From: a virus
Strand: one strand, 5' to 3'
DNA length: 53,015 bases
IMG/VR virus record: IMGVR_UViG_3300040806_000113
Coordinates: 1-53,015 of that record
Shown piece by piece: positions 1 to 6,694 of this stretch. The notes under the pieces are model-generated. The model did no database searches. It was not told the DNA's origin and saw only the letters and a program-made list of their open reading frames with translations. The number at the start of each line of letters is the position of its first letter. Positions within the stretch are counted from its first letter, which is position 1. The position numbers and the translations under genes were made by a program.

Positions 1-190
1 ACGGGGGAACGATGTCTGGGTCGTACTTATCGTAGCCTTGAATCGAACGATAACCACCCTCGATAGATGGTTCGTAATTACGAAGGATACGAGCCGACCC
101 CGGAGCATTGATACCATGCTGCAACGGGGACATGTTCGTGATGAGGCCACCTTTAAATTCGATGGCGTATGTTTGCCAACGGTCAGGCAT
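1..190 (-). CDS. Tail tubular protein B, N-terminal fragment (second copy)
   Basis: This is the first 63 codons of the gene that is complete at 50295-52463. It starts with ATG at 190-188 and runs off the left edge. The two substitutions from the complete copy (128 and 140) are both at third codon positions. It should not be counted as a separate gene: it is the same locus seen again because the circle was opened here. Confidence 0.9.
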   Translation of the reverse strand, partial: MPDRWQTYAIEFKGGLITNMSPLQHGINAPGSARILRNYEPSIEGGYRSIQGYDKYDPDIVPP

Positions 191-742
191 GGGCTTACGA
201 TGCCCTCATGTAGATGTTTTCGTTGACCGTTACTGTTCTCATCTGTTTGATACCCTCGTCGAACTTGCGTTGTGAAACCGATGCCATCTCTAGGTTGTCA
301 CGGAACATGTAGGCATAGTACATAGCCCCATCGATGATTACGTGACGAAACCGCTCTGGAATTGTCGGGACATCTGTATTGAGGATGAGGTCAACAGGGT
401 CCATGAAGTATTCGAAGTCTACCTGATAGGCTTTGTCTGGCATAGGAACTACGCCCCACTCACCATTTTGGGTACGGAACACACGCTCTGGAACCGCGCC
501 TAGAGCCGTGTTGGTTTCGTCCTCTTGGTCGATGAACCGGTCCACGTACTCGTCATAGCTAATCTGAGTAAGGTGTTCGGCTCTGCCTAAACCTAGAGTT
601 GTATCCCTGCGAACCCGATAGGTATCAAAATCAACGTACTTTGCTTGAGACGGAATAGGGTATCTGGTAACCCCTGCAGTTAAGGTTTGCTGATATGTGT
701 TGTGATTGAAGGGCCAGCCAAAGTGTGCCTGATTGATATGGC
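1..742. repeat. Left copy of terminal overlap (closes the circle)
   Basis: Aligns base for base, without gaps, to 52274-53015. I count 14 substitutions, at 128, 140, 213, 300, 327, 366, 375, 444, 450, 465, 570, 582, 621 and 684. It covers the start of tail tubular B and most of tail tubular A. A true phage terminal repeat would be identical within one molecule, so a closing overlap between two close strains is the better reading. Confidence 0.9.
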
Positions 743-875
743 GAATAGAAGAGTTTACAGCTTCTTTGATTGCGCTGTAAAACCCCGTAGCTGACGCAAA
801 GTTCGCAGAGGTTAGCTGCGTCTCATTTAGGCGTTTGGCAACATCGTTGGTTAAGCTGAGATAATCATAGGCCAT
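195..875 (-). CDS. Tail tubular protein A (T7 gp11-like)
   Basis: A 226-residue protein with the order and sequence style of podoviral tail tubular A proteins, which form the ring joining portal to nozzle in the virion. Visible signs are the N-terminal stretch of short helices (MAYDYLSLTNDVAKRL), the FGWPFN and TRYPIP segments typical of this family, and its position directly upstream of tail tubular B in the minus-strand late operon. It overlaps nothing and ends five bases before the B start. Its C-terminal 182 residues are repeated at 52468-53015 with only synonymous changes. Family call is from recognition, not a search. Confidence 0.8.
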   Translation of the reverse strand: MAYDYLSLTNDVAKRLNETQLTSANFASATGFYSAIKEAVNSSIRHINQAHFGWPFNHNTYQQTLTAGVTRYPIPSQAKYVDFDTYRVRRDTTLGLGRAEHLTQISYDEYVDRFIDQEDETNTALGAVPERVFRTQNGEWGVVPMPDKAYQVDFEYFMDPVDLILNTDVPTIPERFRHVIIDGAMYYAYMFRDNLEMASVSQRKFDEGIKQMRTVTVNENIYMRAS

Positions 876-877
876 AG

Positions 878-1225
878 TTACCGGGTCCTTACTTTGAGGT
901 TAACGGAGCGAATAGCTGTGCTGCCTGTGGAGTCTGTCATCGTGCAGTAAAACGTGTAATTTCGGGTGTTTACTCCGCTGCCGATATTGATGGTAGCAAC
1001 CGTGTCGGTCTGTGTTTGGGACACATTTTGAATGCTGTCCGTGGTTGCTCCGCCTGATGCGGTAGTTAGGTCCTGACCCGAAGCCAAAACTGTACGGGTG
1101 GAATAGTCGTCGGTTTCCACAGACCAGACGACTGTGGAGATGGTTGCGGCACCAAGAAAGCGCGACCAGTCCATGCTGTAGTCGAGCGTCTCTCCGGGGT
1201 CTTTGAAGGGCCATTTGTATGACAT
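878..1225 (-). CDS. Small virion-associated protein, beta-rich
   Basis: A 115-residue protein starting MSYKWPFKDPGETLDY. The rest is rich in Thr, Ser and Val with alternating hydrophobic residues, as in an Ig-like beta sandwich. The N-terminal 'WPFKDPGE' segment is one I associate with small phage structural proteins, but I cannot name a family. The start is supported by GGAG eight bases upstream. It sits between the tail tubular A gene and the LamG protein, so a role at the tail or its appendages is likely. Not a recognised enzyme. Confidence 0.65.
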   Translation of the reverse strand: MSYKWPFKDPGETLDYSMDWSRFLGAATISTVVWSVETDDYSTRTVLASGQDLTTASGGATTDSIQNVSQTQTDTVATINIGSGVNTRNYTFYCTMTDSTGSTAIRSVNLKVRTR

Positions 1226-1228
1226 AGA

Positions 1229-1336
1229 TTACTCCACGTAGACTGTTCTTGTAAAGCTGTTGCCGATACTTTCTACCGCAACAACCCGTGTTTCTTGGGG
1301 AACGTTGATTGTTCGTTCGTAAGTTGTAAGTGGCAT
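1229..1336 (-). CDS. 35-residue conserved-looking small protein
   Basis: ATG at 1336-1334 gives MPLTTYERTINVPQETRVVA and a further 15 residues before TAA at 1231-1229. It fills the only gap between the LamG gene and the 115-residue gene exactly, with the same tight spacing as its neighbours, which is the main reason to accept it. The upstream base context has only a moderate ribosome site. Alternating charged and hydrophobic residues suggest a few beta strands. Function unknown; likely a minor virion or assembly protein from its position. Confidence 0.6.
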   Translation of the reverse strand: MPLTTYERTINVPQETRVVAVESIGNSFTRTVYVE

Positions 1337-1338
1337 TT

Positions 1339-2673
1339 TTAAGCTGCCCTGTCTATCACTGAGGTACGCCGTCTATCATATAGTTCGCGAACCGCGTTGA
1401 AATCGAAGTGTACTCCGGTATAAGTTCCGGTTCCGACAGTAAAGGTTCCTTGTACACCCGAAATTCCAGCGGTAGTGTGAAGCGTTAAGCTTCCAACGGC
1501 ACCTGCGGCTGCTACCCCTGTCGCTATTCTTTCGGTTGGTTGGTCTTCTACTGTGTTTACAAAACCAACAGCTTCAACACCTGTAAGTGTTAGATTGGCT
1601 GCACCTGTTGCTGTAACAATAATTACATTAGATGCTTCATTCGTAATAGTAGTAGAGCCATTTGTACCATCAAAATGAAGTAGTGCTTCTGTGCTTCCAT
1701 CTAAAGAGTATGCTTCTGTCTCAGGTGTAAAACTTGCGGCAGAAAGACCTGTTGGTGTAGATGCTCTAAATTCGTCTATGTATCCTGTAAATTCTTCAGA
1801 GCCATTTTCTTTAGCCCCAATTACATAGGTATGAGCATTGTATCCTGCACCTGCTTGCTGACCTCTTTGATATCCATCTACAAATACTTCGGTAAAGGCA
1901 AACCTTCTTTGTAGTCGTATATGATGCCAAGTATTGTTACTTAATTGTCCACTAACTGACCTAGTTATAGAATTATCTTTTATTACTTGAAGATTACCAC
2001 TACTAATACGTAAAGCAAAACCAGAGTTAGAGTTTTGTCCATCCCAAAGATGAGCAGTTTGACTTGTTAGCGTTGAAGAGTAAACCCAAAAATCTACAGC
2101 CCACTCTGAACTTGTTAACAGACTTGAAGTGTAACTTGTTGTTACAAAATCACCTGTTCCATCTAGTAGTAAACTAGCAGTGCCGAACTTCTTTTCTGCT
2201 GTAGAAAGCTGTGCATCACCACTTGCTGTAAAAGGTTTAAGAGAATTAAATTCTGCTTCTACCCCAGTAAGAACTTCAGCTAAATTAACCTGTACGGTTC
2301 CTGCGGTGCCTGTTGCACTCACACTGCCCAAAGCTTCAGTCGGCTTTTCTTCTACAGTGTTTACAGAGCCTGTAGCTTGTACTCCTGTTATTGGAGTATT
2401 AATGTTTTCTTTTACGGTGTTAACTGTACCTGTCGCTGACACGCCTACAACAGATACCTTAGTAAATATGTTTACGGTTCCTATTGAACCTGTAGCACTA
2501 ACACCTGTAGGAATACGTTCTGTAACATCTACTTCGAACCCGCCTGCAACTACGAGGGCTATCGCACCAGTCGCAGAAACTCCAGCTATGCTTGCTGTGA
2601 TATCTACTTCGCCGTATCGGGATGTGCCATATATGCCTACCCCGTACCGCGCTGACTGTGCTATGATAGCCAT
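1339..2673 (-). CDS. LamG-domain appendage protein with GVSATG repeats
   Basis: A 444-residue secreted-type virion protein, probably part of the host-recognition apparatus. Residues about 1-140 carry five imperfect repeats of the form (A/T/V)GVSATGxxxTV. Residues about 145-345 form a LamG/concanavalin-like jelly roll: STAEKKFGTASLLLDGTGDF near the start, EWAVDFWVYS, WHHIRLQR, and ALLHFDG at the end. The GV(E/Q/A) repeats then resume up to the basic C-terminus. The LamG segment therefore interrupts the repeat tract. Its coding DNA (roughly 1620-2250) is visibly richer in A+T than the flanks, consistent with domain acquisition. Carbohydrate binding is inferred from the fold. Confidence 0.75.
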   Translation of the reverse strand: MAIIAQSARYGVGIYGTSRYGEVDITASIAGVSATGAIALVVAGGFEVDVTERIPTGVSATGSIGTVNIFTKVSVVGVSATGTVNTVKENINTPITGVQATGSVNTVEEKPTEALGSVSATGTAGTVQVNLAEVLTGVEAEFNSLKPFTASGDAQLSTAEKKFGTASLLLDGTGDFVTTSYTSSLLTSSEWAVDFWVYSSTLTSQTAHLWDGQNSNSGFALRISSGNLQVIKDNSITRSVSGQLSNNTWHHIRLQRRFAFTEVFVDGYQRGQQAGAGYNAHTYVIGAKENGSEEFTGYIDEFRASTPTGLSAASFTPETEAYSLDGSTEALLHFDGTNGSTTITNEASNVIIVTATGAANLTLTGVEAVGFVNTVEDQPTERIATGVAAAGAVGSLTLHTTAGISGVQGTFTVGTGTYTGVHFDFNAVRELYDRRRTSVIDRAA

Positions 2674-2683
2674 AGCCGTCTAC

Positions 2684-3121
2684 CTACGCAATGCGAATTA
2701 CGGCGTTGCTTGCATCCGCAGCAGGGAATTCAATAGTCAAGTCACCGGCAGTTGCACTAACAGTTCCGCCGAAGTCGATTACACAGATTGCTTTGTTTGC
2801 CTGTGCTGTGTTATAGATAATACAACCATCTGCGGATACGGTAACGTCTGCGAACACTTCGTCTGTAAAGTCGACGATTGCGGTGGAGCCGTCCAGAGAG
2901 ATAGTTGCACCGTCAAGAACCTGACCACCTGTTGTGTAGTTGGTTCCGCTGGCTTCGTCGCTGTTGCCGGTTACATCTGAATAGTTGGTTGTGCTGGCAT
3001 TGTAGGTGCCACTGGGGGATGCTTTAATTAGAGCAAGTTTCAAGGAATCGGTATCCAAATCATGGACACCACCAAGAACCTCTTGCTTGAAGCTATTACA
3101 CATTGCAGTTGTAATTGCCAT
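2684..3121 (-). CDS. Phage virion structural protein (145 aa)
   Basis: Begins MAITTAMCNSFKQEVLGGVH followed by 'LDTDSLKLALIKAS', then a Thr/Ser-rich beta region with 'TGNSDEASGTNY' and ends in 'FPAADASNAVIRIA'. This pattern is familiar from small tail or appendage proteins of many marine and enteric phages, where it is usually just called a structural protein. It lies in the run of appendage genes between 1.3 and 4.5 kb. No enzymatic motif. Confidence 0.65.
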   Translation of the reverse strand: MAITTAMCNSFKQEVLGGVHDLDTDSLKLALIKASPSGTYNASTTNYSDVTGNSDEASGTNYTTGGQVLDGATISLDGSTAIVDFTDEVFADVTVSADGCIIYNTAQANKAICVIDFGGTVSATAGDLTIEFPAADASNAVIRIA

Positions 3122-3133
3122 GATTTGTGTCTC

Positions 3134-3472
3134 CTAAAGTGAGGTTTCGAAATATTCTTCTAATGCGATTGAGATATTTACCGCGCTATTTGCGCTGGCT
3201 AATCCGCGAACCTTATCGCCGGGGTGCAGATATAAAGGATAGTCTGTAATTTGAAGCAGGGAATTAGGCTGAAGAACCACAGCTTCTGCCAAAGTGTGAT
3301 ACGTTGTAGTAGATACTTCGTACCAGTCTAAACTAAAAGTAACGGCACTGGTAGATGCGTTGTTTATATATATGCTATTAACATCACTCGTAAACCGTGT
3401 AGGAACCGTGTAGATATCCGCGTTACTTGTGGTAAGTACAGTTGCAAGAGTGCGTTTTTTACGTTCAGCCAT
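3134..3472 (-). CDS. Small virion protein, beta-rich (112 aa)
   Basis: Starts MAERKKRTLATVLTTSNADI, followed by 'YTVPTRFTSDVNSIYINNAS', 'TLAEAVVLQPNSLLQITDYPLYLHPGDKVRG' split over a loop, and a C-terminal 'EYFETSL'. Proteins of this size and strand pattern (short basic N-terminus and jelly-roll-like core) are common next to marine phage tail genes. The ATG overlaps the TAA of the upstream 255-residue gene, suggesting coupled translation. Function beyond a virion component is unknown. Confidence 0.6.
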   Translation of the reverse strand: MAERKKRTLATVLTTSNADIYTVPTRFTSDVNSIYINNASTSAVTFSLDWYEVSTTTYHTLAEAVVLQPNSLLQITDYPLYLHPGDKVRGLASANSAVNISIALEEYFETSL

Positions 3473-4239
3473 TATAATAAGTTATTGTCCACAAGGACAC
3501 CCTGAAATGAAGCACCGATTAGATTGTTTGAATTAGAACAGAATGCACGGCACTCTATATCTGTCTTCTCTGGAAAGCGTAGTGGGTACTCATACTTAGT
3601 AATAAGCTGGTTACTTTGTAGTGTGTTAATAAACTGTTTACGAAATACGCCGCCAAACTCACGAACTGAAAGAGATACTACAGCGTAATTATTAGCTAGA
3701 CTAATAGCAGCAGTAAAGTTAAGGTCATCTAAGAATAGACTTCTACCAGCAGGTACAGTGTACAAAGCCATCTGCGTTTGATTGCCGTTAGATAAGTTAG
3801 CGTAGATAGTGCCACCACCTGTTGTCTGAATAAGGATTGTACCAGCGGCAGTGCCAGCAGAACCAGCAGTCAGTACGAAGGCACGGTATACACGTAGCCA
3901 ACCACTAGCATCGCCAACTTGTACTTCTGTCGTACCGTTCAGTGTTACATCAACACTCTGGAATACATAGTTCTCATCTAAACCTTGCACCCTAACTGTA
4001 CGTGCGCCTGTACCAGCAGAAGTATCCGCTGCATCGTCACTAACTATGTAAGCTGTAAACGCCGCTGTAGGCCACGGATAATTACCACCCTGCGTCCATA
4101 TAGTTTCTTCTGTACCATTAATATCTGAGTTAAACCCGAACTTATATAGAGACTCATGCCCGAAGACATCTCCACGAGATACCTGTAGGTCAAAGGGTGT
4201 ACCTTCAAGAATAACTTCTGGGTAGCTAGTAATACCCAT
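3472..4239 (-). CDS. Virion structural protein (255 aa)
   Basis: Begins MGITSYPEVILEGTPFDLQV and contains 'GHESLYKFGFNSDIN', 'TIWTQGGNYPWP', 'RTVRVQGLDENYVFQSVDVTLNG' and a C-terminal beta region. I recognise this organisation (a 'HKFG' segment, an 'IW..gg.YPWP' segment, then repeated strand pairs) from appendage proteins of marine podo- and myoviruses annotated only as structural. It is encoded between a basic 86-residue protein and the 112-residue protein. The DNA here is somewhat A+T-richer than the capsid genes. Confidence 0.65.
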   Translation of the reverse strand: MGITSYPEVILEGTPFDLQVSRGDVFGHESLYKFGFNSDINGTEETIWTQGGNYPWPTAAFTAYIVSDDAADTSAGTGARTVRVQGLDENYVFQSVDVTLNGTTEVQVGDASGWLRVYRAFVLTAGSAGTAAGTILIQTTGGGTIYANLSNGNQTQMALYTVPAGRSLFLDDLNFTAAISLANNYAVVSLSVREFGGVFRKQFINTLQSNQLITKYEYPLRFPEKTDIECRAFCSNSNNLIGASFQGVLVDNNLL

Positions 4240-4240
4240 G

Positions 4241-4501
4241 CTACTTTACCCTTCTGTAAGGCTTCGTTTTAGCCTGTATCTTTTTAGGTTGTTTGGCGAC
4301 TTGCTTACCAGCTCTAGTTGCTCTTCTTTTAGCAGCAGTGGTTTTCGCATACTCTTCCTTCGATAACGCCTTGATTGCTTTTGCCGGTAGATAACGTTCT
4401 CCGGTTGCTTTGGGTCCCTGTGTGGATGGCTTTCCACTTGCGGTTCTCCACTTTTGATTTGTCCAAGCCTTCAAACTACGTTGTGGTTTGCGAAGTGCCA
4501 T
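4241..4501 (-). CDS. Basic phage protein, ERYLPAKAI type (86 aa)
   Basis: Starts MALRKPQRSLKAWTNQKWRT and continues through 'SGKPSTQGPKATGERYLPAK' to a lysine-rich tail. I know this 'KWRTxSGKpS.....GERYLP' pattern from small marine phage proteins of unknown function. I place the start at ATG 4501-4499, which overlaps the TAA of the upstream 39-residue gene (TAATG), rather than at a non-ATG codon 12 bases earlier. Strongly basic, so nucleic-acid or virion contact is possible. Confidence 0.7.
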   Translation of the reverse strand: MALRKPQRSLKAWTNQKWRTASGKPSTQGPKATGERYLPAKAIKALSKEEYAKTTAAKRRATRAGKQVAKQPKKIQAKTKPYRRVK

Positions 4502-4620
4502 TACTTGTCCCAATTAAACACGTCGCGGTGCTTCTTCCAGAACCAATTGCCTACACGAGTAAAAGGCTTGCCAGTATTTAGCAAACCCAATGCAAGGTAC
4601 TTAATAAAAATCGATGTCAT
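4501..4620 (-). CDS. 39-residue small protein
   Basis: ATG at 4620-4618 lies inside the last codons of the 61-residue gene, in another frame, and the frame runs to TAA at 4503-4501. Its product starts MTSIFIKYLALGLLNTGKPF and ends WFWKKHRDVFNWDK. It has a hydrophobic N-terminus, which may touch a membrane, and an aromatic, basic C-terminus. The stop is shared with the next ATG (TAATG), the normal coupling seen across this operon. Real gene likely, function unknown. Confidence 0.5.
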   Translation of the reverse strand: MTSIFIKYLALGLLNTGKPFTRVGNWFWKKHRDVFNWDK

Positions 4621-4786
4621 CCTCGATTTCTTCCATTGCATCAAGCTTTTGATTTGCGTCAACCCACTCTCCCAAAGCAGCGTTAAGCCGTTCGAGATTG
4701 TCTGTACAATGTTTAAAAGTGTATTCCGCATTCTTCTTCTGTGCCTCGTATTTATGTCTTAGGGCTTCTATAGCTAACTGACGCAT
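4601..4786 (-). CDS. 61-residue helical protein, first gene after a consensus promoter
   Basis: MRQLAIEALRHKYEAQKKNA opens a single long amphipathic helix and the protein ends in an acidic tail (EIEDDIDFY). AGGAGAA lies seven bases before the ATG, and the perfect consensus promoter at 4805-4833 starts transcription just upstream, so this is the first gene of a strongly transcribed unit leading into the appendage genes. Related small helical proteins occur in marine phages without known function. Confidence 0.65.
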   Translation of the reverse strand: MRQLAIEALRHKYEAQKKNAEYTFKHCTDNLERLNAALGEWVDANQKLDAMEEIEDDIDFY

Positions 4787-4804
4787 GGGTTCTCCTCTTG
4801 ACTT

Positions 4805-4833
4805 ATTATAGAAGATAAACCTGTCTGTGTCAA
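4805..4833 (-). promoter_or_regulatory. Perfect sigma70 promoter for the appendage genes
   Basis: On the minus strand TTGACA (4833-4828) is followed by a 17-base spacer and TATAAT (4810-4805). Both boxes match the bacterial consensus exactly. It lies in the last bases of the 149-residue gene and its start would fall about 12 bases before the ATG at 4786, leaving room for AGGAGAA. Confidence 0.85.
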
Positions 4834-5279
4834 ATGTTTTGTATGACTACCCATAGTATAGGTAAAATTAAAGAGATAAAAAGGACGATTAATCCCAGCA
4901 TACATAAATTATAAATTAACTCGTCGCGTTTCTGGGCGGCTAAAATCTCCGCTTCTTTTTGTTTCTTACGCAATTCGCCTTGTATTCGTATGATTTCCTG
5001 CCACGCATTCATACCGTGCTGCCCGATAACGAAATTGCGAAGTTCGTTTTCCATCTGTTCAGCCTTTTTCTTGGCTGCGAACGTCTCTAGGGCTTCTTCC
5101 TCTACACTGCCAAATCTACGTCCTTTGGCTTTGCTGTGACTAGTCTTCACGGCGGAGATGGCGTTCATCCAGCGACCTAAATCACCGGACATCGACTCAA
5201 TTTCTTTGCCTACCTGTATGCCTTTTTTGATTGTATTGTAGGCTGTGGTTGCAACAGTGATAGCGGTAATTGGGTCCAT
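4830..5279 (-). CDS. Membrane-anchored helical phage protein (149 aa)
   Basis: Begins MDPITAITVATTAYNTIKKG, a short hydrophobic helix, followed by 'IESMSGDLGRWMNAISAV'. A long charged helix (about 65-120) precedes a C-terminal membrane segment (LCMLGLIVLFISLILPILWV). I recognise the N-terminal 'DP.t....t..t....I..g.....e....gdl..w..ai' pattern from tail-region proteins of T4-like marine phages, function unknown. It lies next to the lysis genes and has GAGGAAG before its ATG. A spanin-like or lysis-accessory role is possible from the membrane anchor and position, but that is inference. Confidence 0.65.
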   Translation of the reverse strand: MDPITAITVATTAYNTIKKGIQVGKEIESMSGDLGRWMNAISAVKTSHSKAKGRRFGSVEEEALETFAAKKKAEQMENELRNFVIGQHGMNAWQEIIRIQGELRKKQKEAEILAAQKRDELIYNLCMLGLIVLFISLILPILWVVIQNI

Positions 5280-5286
5280 AGCTTCC

Positions 5287-5466
5287 TCATTTTGGTGTTG
5301 GTTTGCATACCGCTGTTATTTTAATTCGTCTGCTATCTCCTACGGGGACTGGTCGTTGGTTAGACAACCGTTCTGCAAAGTATAGGCATTTGTCAATATC
5401 TGCGAACCGCTGGGTCTGGTCGATGAGAGTTGCACCCATGTAAACAGTGAGAACGAACTCAATCAT
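5287..5466 (-). CDS. 59-residue small phage protein
   Basis: ATG at 5466-5464 overlaps the TGA of the upstream 62-residue gene (ATGA) and the frame ends with TGA at 5289-5287. The product starts MIEFVLTVYMGATLIDQTQR; the middle holds 'DIDKCLYFAERLSNQ' and the C-terminus 'ITAVCKPTPK'. The hydrophobic start followed by 'F.di.kCl.fA..l..Q' and a final Cys is a pattern I know from small marine phage proteins. Possibly exported or membrane-tethered (Cys 27 and Cys 54 could pair). It fills an otherwise empty 180-base gap exactly. Confidence 0.7.
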   Translation of the reverse strand: MIEFVLTVYMGATLIDQTQRFADIDKCLYFAERLSNQRPVPVGDSRRIKITAVCKPTPK

Positions 5467-5651
5467 TGGTCCTGCAACAACAACAGTTCTAGTCTTTGGA
5501 TAGCCATCTTCATGTCTTGGATAGCGTCCTTGTCTGCGTGACTAACTTGCATATTGCTAACAGTGATAGTTAAGTCGTGGGTTGTTTTCAGGTTCCAACC
5601 AGCAAGGCCAATCATAATAGCCATCAAACCCGTAATAATTTGCTTTTCCAT
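5463..5651 (-). CDS. Small inner-membrane protein, spanin-like (62 aa)
   Basis: MEKQIITGLMAIMIGLAGWN is an N-terminal membrane anchor (residues about 5-20), followed by an extended segment and a C-terminal coiled coil (KDAIQDMKMAIQRLELLLLQ). This anchor-plus-periplasmic-helix layout, a few genes downstream of the endolysin and holins, suggests an i-spanin or a lysis regulator. No lipoprotein partner (o-spanin lipobox) is obvious next door, so the assignment is tentative. Confidence 0.55.
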   Translation of the reverse strand: MEKQIITGLMAIMIGLAGWNLKTTHDLTITVSNMQVSHADKDAIQDMKMAIQRLELLLLQDQ

Positions 5652-6013
5652 CAGTCGCGATACCCGCCACCCGCCTTCTTATAGGCTGCGGCTAACATCT
5701 GTGCTTTACGGGCTGACCACTGACCGGGTTTGCCACCCTTGCCACCGGCCTTAATCTGTTCGAAAAGTCGCTTTCTCAAGGTTGGCTTAGTGTAGTTGCC
5801 AGCTTCATTAACTCGACTCTTGCTCTTCGCTTTAGACTTCGACGGTTTGCTAGTTTTTGCAACTTTCCCGCCTTTCTTGAGTTCTTGCTTTTTCTCCACG
5901 CCGCTAAGTTTTCCGGCGTTGGCTGTTGCGTAGAAGACTTGCTCACCCTTTTTACCCCCGTAGGTTTGTTTCATGTTAGACATGATTTTCTTACCTTTAG
6001 TTGTTAGGGGCAT
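5651..6013 (-). CDS. Basic phage protein with GQWSARKAQ motif (120 aa)
   Basis: Starts MPLTTKGKKIMSNMKQTYGG, a common opening of small phage proteins ('KG.kIm..M...YG.kKGe.vFYA..N.gkl.g'). A Lys/Ser linker follows and the protein ends 'GKGGKPGQWSARKAQMLAAA' plus a Gly-Tyr tail. That last motif recalls a short domain of unknown function (DUF5872-like, recalled and unchecked). I chose ATG 6013-6011, which overlaps the upstream TGA by one base. Two known phage modules are thus joined here by a lysine-rich linker. Function unknown, nucleic-acid contact plausible from the charge. Confidence 0.65.
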   Translation of the reverse strand: MPLTTKGKKIMSNMKQTYGGKKGEQVFYATANAGKLSGVEKKQELKKGGKVAKTSKPSKSKAKSKSRVNEAGNYTKPTLRKRLFEQIKAGGKGGKPGQWSARKAQMLAAAYKKAGGGYRD

Positions 6014-6207
6014 CAGTCTTTTTTCCAATCTTCGTAAGCTTTTTTAACACTCATACCCAGTTCTTCGTACCAAGATTTTTCAGCACTATCCGCAGCTTTT
6101 CGGCCCTTATTAGAACTCATCCCTAATTGTTCCCAAAGAGATGTGTCAGGCTTTTGGGTTTGGTCCCAAACTTTAGCCTTGCCTTTAACAACCACAGCTT
6201 TTCCCAC
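6013..6207 (-). CDS. 64-residue protein of the lysis region, GTG start
   Basis: The frame opens with GTG at 6207-6205, six or seven bases after GGGAGAA, which overlaps the end of the endolysin gene. The product contains two copies of a similar motif: 'DTSLWEQLGMSSNKGRKAAD' and 'EKSWYEELGMSVKKAYEDWK', i.e. a duplicated W(E/Y)E(Q/E)LGMS helix. Function unknown. Confidence 0.6.
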   Translation of the reverse strand: MGKAVVVKGKAKVWDQTQKPDTSLWEQLGMSSNKGRKAADSAEKSWYEELGMSVKKAYEDWKKD

Positions 6208-6208
6208 T

Positions 6209-6694
6209 TTAAAATTCTCCCGCTTTCATAGCGTCTGAAAGTTTAACAGCCCGTCTACCGACCTGCCGTGCCCACCGCGAATCCATCATCTCTATCGCGG
6301 CAATATCAAACCGACCTTCGTGGATAGCGTTCCACATATTCTTGAACTTACACAGCCGGGGGACACCCATATTGAATGCCATGTCCATGAGAATTAATTG
6401 GCGAACAGAGTCGAGGTTTTCTACGCACGGGTGAACTTTACAGAGTTCGTTCTCTACGATGCGAATGTCGTTGAGGGCAAGATACCGTGCATCAGCTTCG
6501 GTAATACCGTGGTCATAGACTATGCCCATATTGGGGATGTCCATGTAATCTAGTTCTTCTTTGGTGATTCCCCGGTCTTTGAGATTGCGACCGATACCTA
6601 TAGTATCGATGCCCAAGCTATCTTCGTAAACAGTCAGGACCATACCTTCGTGTTCGATAAGTTTATCTAGGAAATGCGAAGTATTGTATTTCAT
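6209..6694 (-). CDS. Endolysin, T4-type lysozyme (GH24)
   Basis: A 161-residue muramidase that would hydrolyse the MurNAc-GlcNAc bond of peptidoglycan at lysis. The T4 lysozyme Glu-Asp-Thr triad is recognisable as E16 (IEHEG), D25 (YEDSLG) and T31 (DTIGIG), with the spacing of the family. The C-terminal half has 'LILMDMAFNMGVPRLCKFKN' and 'SRWARQVGRRAVKLSDAMKAGEF', matching the family's second lobe. No signal peptide or SAR segment is visible, so release should depend on the holins encoded immediately upstream. It overlaps the 79-residue membrane gene by four bases. Confidence 0.92.
   Translation of the reverse strand: MKYNTSHFLDKLIEHEGMVLTVYEDSLGIDTIGIGRNLKDRGITKEELDYMDIPNMGIVYDHGITEADARYLALNDIRIVENELCKVHPCVENLDSVRQLILMDMAFNMGVPRLCKFKNMWNAIHEGRFDIAAIEMMDSRWARQVGRRAVKLSDAMKAGEF

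Noticed and set aside
1-742. Physical direct terminal repeat of a T7-like genome
   Set aside because: The two copies differ at 14 sites in a purifying pattern and lie in mid-operon tail genes; an assembly overlap of strains explains this better.
2180-2980. 266-codon plus-strand open frame
   Set aside because: Antisense to the LamG and structural genes; sequence is low in typical protein features and has no ribosome site or neighbours on that strand.
4501-4731. 76-codon minus-strand frame overlapping the 61-residue gene fully
   Set aside because: The upstream half is a shadow of the 61-residue gene; only the downstream 39 codons from 4620 have the expected coupling and were kept.
5391-5396. 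TTGACA on the minus strand inside the 59-residue gene
   Set aside because: No -10 box at a suitable distance (GAACGG at 17 bp).
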